From Syngnathus acus (taxonomy: Eukaryota > Chordata > Actinopteri > Syngnathiformes > Syngnathidae), in NCBI RefSeq assembly GCF_901709675.1, contig NC_051096.1, positions 6,847,001 through 6,911,000 on the forward strand: a DNA stretch of 64,000 nucleotides. Direction: 5' to 3'. This document shows positions 1 through 16,800 of the stretch, in pieces. How positions within the stretch are numbered: the stretch's first letter is position 1; each line of letters starts with the position of its first letter. The position numbers and the translations under genes are program-made. Below the pieces are notes generated by a model, which saw only the letters and a list, made by a program, of their open reading frames with translations, did not search any database and was not told the DNA's origin.

Positions 1-6262
<6,262 letters not shown>

Positions 6263-6453
6263 TGAATCCTGAAGGATGCCCAAAAATGCAGGGACAAGAT
6301 GGATGTCTCACCATGGAGACAGAGACTTGGACAGCAGAAAATGTCGTCGCCATGTTTTGGTGTCTTCTTGTAATTTTTTTTCTTTAAGAAAAATTTCACA
6401 TTTTTTAAAATAATACAGAGTAAGTAAAATGTCCCCTCTTCTTTCAAGTACAT

Positions 6454-6459
6454 AATAAA
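6454..6459 (+). terminator. ptk2: ptk2 polyadenylation signal (AATAAA)
   Basis: AATAAA lies about 190 bases after the ptk2 stop codon, in an AT-rich 3' UTR. It is the first canonical signal downstream of the stop that I see. Confidence 0.5.
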
Positions 6460-6499
6460 TTATTCATTTATTGTAATTTTTATCTATTGTTTTTTGTTT

Positions 6500-7370
6500 T
6501 TTTTTTACAAGAAACTGATATGAAAAGAAAAGTTAGCATGTAGCATTAGTTCTGTTACCTAAACTACAGAATGTGGAAGGACTCCATCTTATAATTAAAT
6601 TGAAATTTAAACATTTGCCCAAGCGGAATTGGCAACTGGCCAGATTTAATTACAGATTATATAAAATAAAGAAAAAGAAGACAAAAATAATTCTCATATA
6701 TTTAAGAAGATGAGTATTTTAAAAGATTGTGACTTTTCAATCACCCTGTACATTTTCAAAAGTAGCCTTTTTTTTTGAAAGACGTCAAAAAAATCTATTT
6801 AACACGTGAGGGCTTGTTTTGAAGGAGTTTACTACATTATGAACTGGAAAGCAGATGAAGTGGTGATGATTTTTATACCATTTTTATGTAATTATATATA
6901 TATACACACACACCCCTAACCCTAAACCCCAAGCCCTTACCCCTAACCCTGCTTTTTACACTACAAATCAAAGTGACAACATTTCAGACTACAATCCAAT
7001 ACTGTGAATAGACCAGAGTCACATTATTTGTTGGGTGAATGGCGACTGCAGTTTGGTCAGCCGGTTTGAACCTGATCAATCAATTCCCAAATGGATGGAT
7101 GCATTTTCACAAAGGTTCTTTTGATGTTTTTCCCAGCACTTGTCTCAGGGAAGACTCAAATCATGTACAAATAAAGACACTGTTACAAACACGTTGCTGT
7201 TACGCCTTCATTTATCATCAAATGAGCTTTTTGTTCGGCCAGCTTGTATACGGGTCGTTTGCATCCAATTTGTTCAGTGTTAATTTTGCACCTACCAGAT
7301 CACGATCAATATGGCTGGGGCGCAGTCCCACCCTGTAACACTTAACAAGCACGTAACGAGAGTGAAAGGG
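6500..7370. other. Gap after ptk2: AT-rich, short telomere-like patch
   Basis: No gene recognised. A short TATATATATACACACACA run is followed near 6913-6950 by another small patch of CCCTAACCCTAAACCCC-type repeats, related in sequence to the array inside ptk2. The open frame near 7039-7338 has no recognisable similarity or splice context. Confidence 0.5.
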
Positions 7371-7459
7371 TCAAACATTTGTTCACGAGCCCAATTGGGA
7401 TTCGGTTATCATGGCAGTCTATTCATTGGTTCTAAGGTACACTTGCAAAAAAAAAATCG

Positions 7460-7545
7460 AAATTTTCACGGCAAGGTAGCATAACGTTTAAGATTTGGTC
7501 TGGTGTTCAGGAGACCCTGGTTCGAGTCCTGCTCTGTGTCACGTT
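7460..7545 (+). repeat. tRNA-like element 1 (intact B box)
   Basis: The B-box GGTTCGAGTCC is at 7519-7529, about 40 bases after an A-box-like TAGCATAACG. Its 3' half, GTGTTCAGGAG onward, is nearly repeated in the opposite orientation by element 2. I cannot draw a good acceptor stem, so it is probably not a functional tRNA. Confidence 0.55.
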
Positions 7546-7567
7546 TACATTTATTGACACAGAAGAA

Positions 7568-7640
7568 TGTGTCGGACTCGAACCCGGTTCTCCTGAACAC
7601 AAGGTAAAAGCATTAACCACAAGACCAATTGGGATCTTAT
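7568..7640 (-). repeat. tRNA-like element 2 (intact B box, Glu-like D arm)
   Basis: On the minus strand, TGGTCTTGTGGTTAATGC resembles the D arm of tRNA-Glu/Asp-type genes, and the B box GGTTCGAGTCC lies at 7574-7584. The T stem pairs poorly and there is no convincing acceptor stem. It faces element 1, and the two form a diverged inverted repeat. A partial further copy of its 5' part (CCCAATTGG followed by CTCGTG, minus strand) is near 7380-7400. Confidence 0.55.
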
Positions 7641-7705
7641 TGTAGCCCGCAGTTTTCTGTATTTGGCTACGACTTTGAACATGCACTAGACTACTAAAAT
7701 TCGTG

Positions 7706-7782
7706 CCATGATGTCCGAGTGGTATGAGGTTTGCGCTTGTGTCCGGAAGACTGGGGTTCGAGACCCGCTGTCAAACGTTTAC
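7706..7782 (+). repeat. tRNA-like element 3 (intact B box, Ser/Leu-like D arm)
   Basis: GATGTCCGAGTGGTATGAGG resembles the GATGGCCGAGTGGT start of Ser/Leu tRNAs. The B-box GGTTCGAGACC is at 7755-7765. There is no convincing acceptor stem or variable arm. Confidence 0.5.
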
Positions 7783-7796
7783 AAATTGAAAAGACA

Positions 7797-7866
7797 GACG
7801 AGTGAGGATCGAACCCGGATCACTTGAACTCCAAGCAAAACCTTTAACCGCTCGACCACGTAGGAG
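7797..7866 (-). repeat. tRNA-like element 4 (intact A and B boxes)
   Basis: On the minus strand, TGGTCGAGCGGTTAAAGG is a good A box and GGTTCGATCC (7806-7815) a good B box at normal spacing. Acceptor and T stems do not pair fully. It faces element 3 in the same head-to-head arrangement as elements 1 and 2. Confidence 0.55.
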
Positions 7867-7961
7867 ATAATGTAATCCTTAGTTAAGGAGTAGATAAGCA
7901 TCACTTTGAGCTCACTACAGAACTAGGTTCTTTGGTAAAACTGACAATTTCATTGAGTTCA

Positions 7962-8036
7962 ACCAATAGGCTTTAGTTGAATGGTTTATGCCTTTGCCTC
8001 CGGTACATGGAACCCTGGTTCGAGGCCCGACCTATC
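7962..8036 (+). repeat. tRNA-like element 5 (short acceptor-like stem)
   Basis: TAGTTGAATGGTTTATGCC is A-box-like and GGTTCGAGGCC is at 8017-8027. Of the five it has the best acceptor pairing: ATAGG at its 5' end against CCTAT after the T arm. A T-run follows at about 8070-8090, which could end a Pol III transcript. A diverged tRNA pseudogene is the conservative reading. Confidence 0.5.
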
Positions 8037-8092
8037 CAGAAGTTGACTCTTATACATTTACTAACTAAAAAAAATTTTTCCTTTTTTTCTAA

Positions 8093-8120
8093 TGACGTCA
8101 TCACTAGAAGAGTATAAAAG
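8093..8120 (+). promoter_or_regulatory. CRE plus TATA box core promoter
   Basis: A perfect palindromic cAMP-response element TGACGTCA (8093-8100) is followed 12 bases later by TATAAAAG (8113-8120) and a GC-rich flank. Transcription would be expected to start about 8143-8150. The arrangement resembles a strong inducible Pol II promoter, yet no sizeable ORF follows. Confidence 0.5.
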
Positions 8121-8142
8121 GCGCCAAAAATCGAGATACTCA

Positions 8143-9275
8143 TTCTCTTACACACTTCTGACGGCGTCACATCGTGCTGGTGCACCTGCTGCTCCACCTG
8201 AATTTCTACAAGACCATTAAAATCTTTGAAAAGGTAAAGTGTTCATGATAACGTTGCCTTTTAAAACTGACTGCTTTTGCTCTCTTTCAGCGTCAAGATG
8301 CACTTTGGGCGTGCTACTGCTTCCACCTTGCTCACATGCAAGCTAAAAAGTTTGCAATGGCGTTGGCATCTACGTCTTCTACGGCCATATGGCTGCAATT
8401 GAATTGCTGCCACTTTGAGTCATGTGAGATGGAGATTAACAGTCAAAGACTTGTGTCCATGGCACTGACAGAAGGCCAACGCTCACCTCAAGACTGAAAA
8501 CTGCCTTTGAAAACCTAAGTGCCACTGCAGAAACCACCAAGCATGAAAGACTTCAAATGAGTGAAGCAGATTTGGTCATAAAACACAAAGACTTGCATTC
8601 CAGTTGAACAATCTATTGATCAGAAAAGCAGTTTGAAAACATTTGAGCCGTCAATGTTTGTGTGGGACTAATCTAATTGCATCCAAACATTGATGACAGG
8701 CCTTGCACAGAAGCAGCTCAAGTGCTTGATAAACTCAGGTGTTGTGATGCCACTTTTCACCACTAGGGGGAAGGAAGGTGAGCACATGCAAACAGCTGAC
8801 CTCTCTGACTGGGCCAGGTATTTCACCTCATCTTCATCACACTTCTGGACATGTTTGTCAATGACACAGAGGCAAACCAAGTTAGTTGAATATTAGTCAA
8901 ATATATATTTTTGACTCACAACACGGTCATTGAGAAACACATCCACAAGTGTGTGATGATGATGATGAGGCACTTAGTTTTTGTCCCACTGAGAGATGTC
9001 AACTGTTTGCATGTGCTCACCTTCGCCCTGGTGGCACTTGTGTGCCATTAGAAGAGACAGGGGAGGTGAGTGCACTTGCAGCCAGCCACCTTGTACTCAC
9101 ATTACGTGTCCGATTACAGGTTGCCGACACTTCCGCATGTCCCACAAGGCTGTCGGCTGCTCCGTGGGGGGCCCAAAACTCCCGATCCTGTCAAGAAGCA
9201 AAAAAAAAAAAAAGAAGCCGTAAGCAACACAGCTTCAACCATATCAAAAGTTGAATAAACTTTTCAACAACACAA
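8143..9275 (+). ncRNA. Candidate spliced noncoding transcript
   Basis: Unrecognised. Downstream of the CRE/TATA pair, a plausible first exon ends GAAAAG|GTAAAG at 8233, and a polypyrimidine tract with CTTTCAG ends at 8290, giving a 57-base intron. A second possible 54-base intron is 9066-9119 (GGAG|GTGAGT to TTACAG). AATAAA is at 9254-9259. No long ORF crosses the junctions. The largest early one I found is 46 codons from ATG 8355, without recognisable features. The body holds a long inverted repeat (8772-9025) and a small 7-bp hairpin (GCCGACA with TGTCGGC, about 9122-9157). A decayed coding gene or a mobile element are alternatives. Confidence 0.35.
8772..9025. repeat. Imperfect inverted repeat, long hairpin
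   Basis: Arms of about 95 bases (roughly 8772-8867 and 8930-9025) are complementary, with a perfect 21-base stem formed by 8775-8795 and 9003-9023. The tip carries an AT-rich near-palindrome around AATATATATTTTTGACT. RNA from either strand would fold into a long hairpin. It may be a foldback transposon relic or a structured RNA. Confidence 0.7.
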
Positions 9276-9299
9276 GTTGTCACACTGAGTGAATCAAAC

Positions 9300-10840
9300 T
9301 CAACATTTTTCTCATTGACTCGTATCATGTTTTTGGAATGTGGTACCCATACCTCCTTGTATATCAACATAATTTTAGACTTAGATCATATTTGAAAATA
9401 ATGGTGGAATTTGTGTTTGGGTTTCAAACGTTTTCATTCAACAAACGTTTTTTAATTGGAAATAAAATGTGTATATCTTTCATAATATCTATTAAATGTC
9501 ATTGTGGCTCATAGTGGCCTTTTGGTTATTGAAAATATCAAAGCAGTCGCCAGTAAAGGTACACAAAAAATGATAACCTCCCCAAAACAGAGTTTTTAGT
9601 GTGATGTCTATACCTGAGCGAAGTTTGTATTTTCCAAGAACTAATTTTCCCAGATATTTCCCATGCATACATGTTTTTGTCTCAGGCGGTTTGATAGGTC
9701 AATTTTGATTTAAACCTGCACAGAAAATATGTTCAATCTTTAGCTTGTGCAAGTGTAGTCAATGTTTAGCCCCAATCTCGCCACCAGCGGCGGCGCGTGC
9801 AACATACTGGTAGAAAACAAAAAAGCAACATGCACTACCTTTGTCGTTGATGTTGGTCGCAAGTTGTGCAAGTTGAAGGATAGCAGCATGTGAAGGCATC
9901 AACCTCTGCAAACAGCTTTTGCATGGACACCACACAAAACATTCAAGTTAATGGCGGACAGCTGGCTGCTGTTTTGTTGACGTTTTAGTCGCGAGAAATA
10001 AACTCATTCTCAAACATGCTCCTTGTGTGCATACATACATAAAAATACCCTAAATAGACTTTTGAGTTTAAAATACTAACTCGAACTTACTGCAGATAGT
10101 CATCGGAGAACTTGCTTGTTGAATCTTATGCAGACAGGAAGCGAGAAGGGTCAAATTTAAAGTGCGCGTTTGATAAACGGCAGCCATCTTTGCATAATTT
10201 AAACACCTATTTGCTGAAAAAAAATAAGGGCACACGGAAGAAGAGAGAAGCCTTTATGGGAAATAAACATAAATAATACAACACAAAAGCACAATATAAG
10301 GTGGGGGAATAAACTATGAAAAATGTGTAGCTACATTCAAATGTGCAGACAAAACAATCAAGGCTGTTATTAGGATTAAAAGCCAATGTACTGTCTAAAA
10401 ACTTGCCCTAATGTACTTTATATAGTCATTTAATGGAGTAAATCTGTATTGGCATTGATATTTAAAATGATTTGATGTGGTCCTATTTCCTGCTCGATGA
10501 CCACTCTGATTGGTAGATAGATCCATCGATTATAAAAGTGACAAACAACTTTAGTGTTCCGTGAGCCATGTAGAAGACACAGTACATGAGAAAACATTAT
10601 ATTGGATATACAAACAGCGCTGACAGACTTCTTTTGTGACAATGTGCAAAAGGCCTTGGCACAGGTGAAAAATAGAGGACAACTCTAATTCTATATCAAC
10701 TGTATACAAAATGCTGCCGTCCTTGGTTATACATGGAGATTCCCTTTGGCACAGTTGCTTGTTCCCTGTCTGTGTCTCCGTGGCAACAAGGTGAGTCCAA
10801 CTTTCAAGTTTTAAGAAGTTGCTACCCGTGTGGCCACTAT
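9300..10840. other. Gap and osbpl10 3' UTR: no gene seen
   Basis: AT-rich sequence without coding signal. The end nearest osbpl10, from about 10400, is presumably its 3' UTR, since it lies just downstream of the osbpl10 stop on the minus strand. The open frames at 10430-11127 are shadows of, or run out of, osbpl10 exons. Confidence 0.45.
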
Positions 10841-10854
10841 GCAATGACTTGTTG

Positions 10855-13800
10855 TCAGGTGCACTTCCACAAAGGATTGTTGTACATCCAGCTGTCTCCC
10901 TGCAACATACGTTGACAGGTGAGATGGAAAGTGAAAACACAAGAGCCCAAAAAAGTATTCATGTATGTGTGGGTGCAGTTGCATCTGACCTCCTTAGTGA
11001 AGTATTTGGGTGTCCAGGCTTTGTTTACAGCTGCTCTCCGTCTCTCGTCCGCCCTCTGCTGCTCCTCCAATCCATGTTTGTGCTCCGTCGCCTCGTCCAT
11101 GTTGCCGTCTTTTAGCGACTTGGTCACGTGTTGCCATAAGCGCCTACAGGGGGCGCAATCTTGTCAAATCTGTCAATCTGTGCAGTCCGTTTACGTCTTC
11201 ATACCTGGACTCCATGCGTCCTTGTCGCTCCAGCGCTCGCAGTTTCTTCCTGGTTACGGCGAGCTTGGCTGTGTCGATCACTTTGGTTTCGCCGCTGCTG
11301 TAGGTGAACTCCAGGGTTCCGTTCCACTCACCCTGCGCTTTACACACGATGGTGTTGGTTGGGTTGTGTTTCACTTCTGCGGTCACTCTGTCGGACAAAT
11401 TCGTGTCAGCAAAAATCCTCATTTGATTATTAGGAGGGATCGGTTCACACTCACCTGTGTACTTTGCCACCATAGAAAGGCTTGGTGTGGAAAGTGACAG
11501 TGGCTGAGTAGCCGCTCTTGGCACAGTTGATGGAGACTTTTCCTCCCAGTTCCACCCAGGGCACGGTGAGGATGGAGCGGGCGTAGGCCGAGGGTAACGA
11601 GAAGACGTACTCCTCCTCGTGCTCCACAAGACACAGCACGCCTGGACAGAAGGACGTGAACGCACACTGAGGCACTTTGAAGGAACTGAAGTTTTCCTGT
11701 GTTCTGATTCTCAAGGCAAGTTTCATAAGGAATGACTTATGAAACTGCTCATATGTCAGCTGACGACACACTGCCCCATTTGTTTTCTCTCAAACTATAA
11801 AACGCTTATTTCAAGCCCTCACTTGTGCAACAAAACCCACTGAGGCATTCAACGATCATTAAATGGATGGTAAATGAAAATAATTTGAAGAGGCTAATAA
11901 AGTTAAACAACCTGAACCACAGCAGTGTTTGATAATTGGCTATAGCAATCATGACAATGAACTACTCGTGCTTATCAAATGCTCCATATGATCCAACCGA
12001 GGAAACGTAAAACGCTGTTATCGCACATAAATGGACCTCAGCTTTTGTGTCTACTGTTTGTACGTTCAATTCATGATCAAATCGATACAATAAGGTCACT
12101 CATGTATATGAGGCTGCTGATTACAAGTGAAGCTATCACAAAGGCAGCAATCAGTTGTGCTTGCGGTGAAGGTCAGCAGCAGCAGCAGCAGCAGCAGCCG
12201 CCGCCCTTTTGCATGATTACCTGCTTTGTCACGGCCATGAATAAGAACCATGAGTCAGCATCCAAAATAATTCTGTCAGTGTATCAGGTCTCCTTCCCGC
12301 CTGTCTTGAAAGGTGATTAGAAACTAGGTCAAAAAGGCATCCAGTTGGCAAAGACTCACCTTCTCCCACCATGGACACTCCTATCGACATGCCCATAAAT
12401 TTGCTCTTGGTCCACACGTGTGCATTGACACACACCTGCCTCTCTCTGCACTCGCAGTAAAAAGCCGAAACTGGCGGATGATGGGAAACCTGCTCGGCCA
12501 CAAAGCGGACTCTGTAGCAGGCCCCCGGTGCTTCTTCGTCGCCTTGCGGCGCCGCTGCGTTGTTGGGGCTCCTGCCTGACTCCCGGACACACCCCTGGTT
12601 GGTTCTGACCGAAAGCTTGACTTTGTCCCGAGGCACTTCCCAGGAGCAATGGAAGGTCTCTCCCAGTATGGGGTTGTAGGGTTTCTTGGCGACAGCCCCC
12701 TTCCGCCCCTCATGGAAGGAGGTCAGGTAGTACTCCACAAAGCGCACGATACGCTCCTCAGCTGTAACTCCGGCCGTGATGGACAAGAACAAGTCCGGAT
12801 GGGCCATGAAGTTGGCGTACATCTCCAGCAGCGAGCGCTTTTCCAGAATAAACGTAGGCAGCACCACCTAGGAAAATGAACAGCTGAATGAATCACTGGC
12901 ATTTTCCACAATAGCGGATTTGGTCTCACATTGAAAGGTCACAGACTCACCCGAGTGAGGTCCATTCCCAGTTTGAGCTGGGACAGCAAGTGGAGGATGA
13001 CGCTCCTCTGGTCATCCAAGACGCCCAGGTCCTCTTCCTCATTGTCCTCCGTGTCTGTCACTTCCTCACTTTGGCTGATGTCTCCAAGCTCCGCCTGGTG
13101 CTGTCCAGACAAAAGCAAAAGTGACTTTCAAAGTACTCTCAGCATGCTTGGATTTCTTTGAAGGCCTTGAGCTCTGATCCACATGACTGGTCAAAGCAGA
13201 GTGAGGAAGATGAGCGCTTGCTTTCGCTTCCCCGGCATTCAACCCAAGGCGCTCAAACGGGAAGGAGCTTTTGAGATCTCCTGCAGTAACGTGACGGAAA
13301 AAAAAAAGATTCTAATGTATAATGCACAAAGTGCTCGCTAGCCTGTGGGCCACAAAAACTCGCTGCTGCTTCTTTTTTACACATGACACCATTTTACATA
13401 TCTCGTTTTAATGACCATGCCTCTAGAAACAACAAGAAAAAAACAACAACTTGGGCTAAAGCAGAATGTGAAATCCCTCGGGTGCTTAATTTCATGTCTG
13501 CGCAGAGCGGTGTAAACATGCTGCATAGAAATTTCCAGGGCATGAGTGCTTTGCCTGTTACTTGAATATTTTATCCCACGTATGCACAGTATGAGACGAA
13601 AGACCTGCGCACACGTGTGGCGGCCGGGTTCCCGTGAGTTGCTCGGGATATATTTATAGACGTTTGCAGGCGGGGTGGGAAGCTGCAAGCCGTCTGTTAT
13701 GATTTCAGTGGTTCTAATTCATTAAAAAGGCTCTCGACTGCGGCAGGAAATTGCTGCTCAGGGGGTCACAGCGCTTCTGACGGAGATTTTCATCCAAGAT

Positions 13801-16800
13801 ATTAGAATGAAGTGCGGTCAGCGCAAAATTGGGAAAGACTTTGATATGTTTTTTAAATGAATTTTTTCTTAAAGTTCAAAGTCTGAAGTACAGAAATGTC
13901 AATTTCCTAATTACTCTTTATTTATTTTATTTTTTTACACATTTGGCTGTTACGGTTCTTGGAATATTCGTTGAAATATTTCCTTATTCTCATATTAGCA
14001 TTATCTCATATTCCGTGCAGAGTTCATAATTTCAGCTAAGACGTCTCCAAATAAAATTAGCATGAGTATCTTATATAACCTGTACATGTTTTATCGTAGT
14101 TAACAACTTGAAAACATGTTTACGGCTCAAATCAACTGTTGGCTAATTGGGTCAATAATTTATGAAGAAGCCTCACTTTTAGATGACAGTTACACAAGCC
14201 AAACTTCGCCCCGTTTGGAGAACAACATGCAAAAAAAAAAAAAGCCACGAGCTTTTAAACACTCACGTTATCTTGATGCGCAGCTAAATGCTTGACCTGC
14301 ATACAACTGGACTTCATCTCCATAAAAGGTCAAAGCCCAACGCCAAAGTCCCAAAGTTGCATTTAAAGATCTGCTAAGCACCCATCTTCATCTTTTGACT
14401 CGTGGTGGTAGTGAGCAGCTGCTGTGCCCACCACCCAGAAAAACAAGGAAGTGGTGAAACAAAAGCTCAGAGCTAAGTCCCTGTGACGTCTCCTCCTGCT
14501 TCTTCCCATCATCCCTCTGCTGTGTTCCCTCGCATGCTTGTTACTTCCTCCTCCTCCTCCTCCTCACTTGTGCCCACCCCCCCCTTTGGATTCAGTCAGT
14601 ATTCTACCCCCATTCACTCCTCTTGCTAAGAATAGAATAAGCCTTTATTCGTGTTGCAAAAGGGAAGTTCTTTACTGTTCTGAGGTCACACAGTCACTGT
14701 TACAAAACATTTTGCACACTTAATATGTTCAACTTTGATGCTTCTACAGCAAATAGCCTCAGAGCTGGTTCACCGATACAATATTTTTTTTTCAATATTT
14801 ACTTTTGTAACCAAGGACTTGCTCCGTCACATTCATATTTCATTTCATATTCCTCACAGTCCAATTGTGTTGGCTTTATTTCTCATGCTTTCCTCTACTG
14901 TGCTGTAACACGTCATTGTTTCCCTTCATCCGCCCTCCTTTCCTTTCCTTCCTCTGCCACCCTGTTACATCATAGTCAGCCACCCTCCCTAGCCCACATC
15001 CATCTCCACATCCATTCCCATATTTTCCGTCCGTCTGCTACCGTTGCTCACTTTTGGTTAACTCTCCATTTTTCATCATCCATCCAATTTACAAAACGCC
15101 TATAGCCAACATGAAGTTTTTATCTTCCTCCTCCAGCTCACTTCCACTTCAATCCATCTTTGGATGACTTTCGGTGTGATTTGTATGCCTGTCAAAAGTG
15201 TTTTTGTAGAAGCAAGAGGATTTGTTGCCGAAGCAGATATTGACGACTGTGCTCACTGATCAATGATCAAAAGTGCCCAATCTTTTTGGATGTGGTACGT
15301 CATATAAAAACAAAGCATTGTGCTGCCCTCTACTGGTGAAAACCGGAAACAACATGGACAATTATATGAAAACACTGACCTAATAATTGACATTTCTAGA
15401 GTTGTGATGCTAATCATGCTTAATTTAGAGAAAGGACATCAAGTCTCACCTCAACACCGTGTGACAAGCTCCTTTCCCTGAGGGCTGGCGAGGGCTCGGC
15501 CGAGCGCAGAGGAGTCAGGCCGCCGTTTTTTAGATGCTGCCCTGAGGGTGACTTTGGTACCGTCCACACAGGAGCGCCATCTGAGTGAATGAAAAGGTGT
15601 CAGAGGTCAAAACGAAAGGTGATCCTTCATTTACGTCTTTTGATGCTCAGTTGGAAGGAGAACGACAAAAGGAGACAGCTCCAATCACTTTTCATTTACT
15701 TCTGACATTCAATATGATATTTCATAAGTAAAAGGACTAAAAAAATGAGACAGGAAATTGTGTACGTGTGTGTGTCTGAATATATGATGTGTCTTGATAT
15801 CTGACATCGTCTCCTTCACGTCAGCAAAAACTAATACTCAGACAAACGAACCAATATGAACCGTTTCAAATACCAGTTAATGCACTTTATTTATATCAGA
15901 GAAACCAATCATTTGAGCCGGGTTGTGTTTACTTCTTATATTCAATGTTTGTAAGTTTGAAGCCTTGTCTAAAAAAATGCACAGAACTACCCTGAAGGCA
16001 TCTGTTTAGATTATTATTATTATTGGATGAAACTCGACCCAGTGGAGACATTAGTGTGGGCCAGCCAGAGCCTGGAGGCACAAGTGTGTGTGTGTGTGGG
16101 GCGGGGAGGGGGGAGTTGGTCATTCCTGATCAATTCTCATGTCAGAAAAGATTTACATGATCTATATATGATGTGTTTGCAATAGTATTTCAAGCAGCTG
16201 CATATTTTGTGGTATGGCCCACTGGCTAGATGCATGCTGGAAGTGCACAAAGCTGGTATAAATAAATTAAGGGAAAATAAATATTCATGCATTTACTAGG
16301 TAGAAATCCACAGGATCTGTTATATAATTGCATGGTCAGCAATAATCAACAACAACAAAAACACACAATCTTTAAAAATCTTTTAAATCTTTAAAAAAAA
16401 CACTTTTCAGTCAAGTTACTTTAGTTCACAATTAGACAACCAGAAGATTTTATTGTTATGTAATAGATTCAATGTCAATTAAAAATAAAAATAAACTGAA
16501 ATAAATTTTCAATTTGTTTAATCCCAACTATAAAACAATAACCTCATATTAGTTACTATGCTTCATGTTCTCATGATGTACCATATTGTATTTCACTGAT
16601 GTTCGATGTGACCCACACTGACACTTTTCTGTCAAGCATAAATTGAAGTAATATCCCACGAGCAACAAGCGTAATTAATCAGATTCAAAACATGATTCAG
16701 CACTCATTAGTTATGTTATTGCTGTCCATGCAAATGGCTGTCCTCTGCACGTAAATCAAGGCCCTACTTTCAGTCAAGGGACAACGACTTCCTTCATTTC

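Noticed and set aside
7460-8036. Functional tRNA genes
   Set aside because: Boxes are good but T and acceptor stems pair poorly in elements 1-4, and only a 5-bp acceptor-like stem exists in element 5. Annotated as tRNA-like elements instead.
14538-15105. Open frames within osbpl10 introns
   Set aside because: Low-complexity, no similarity, no conserved splice context; the flanking osbpl10 exons account for the locus.
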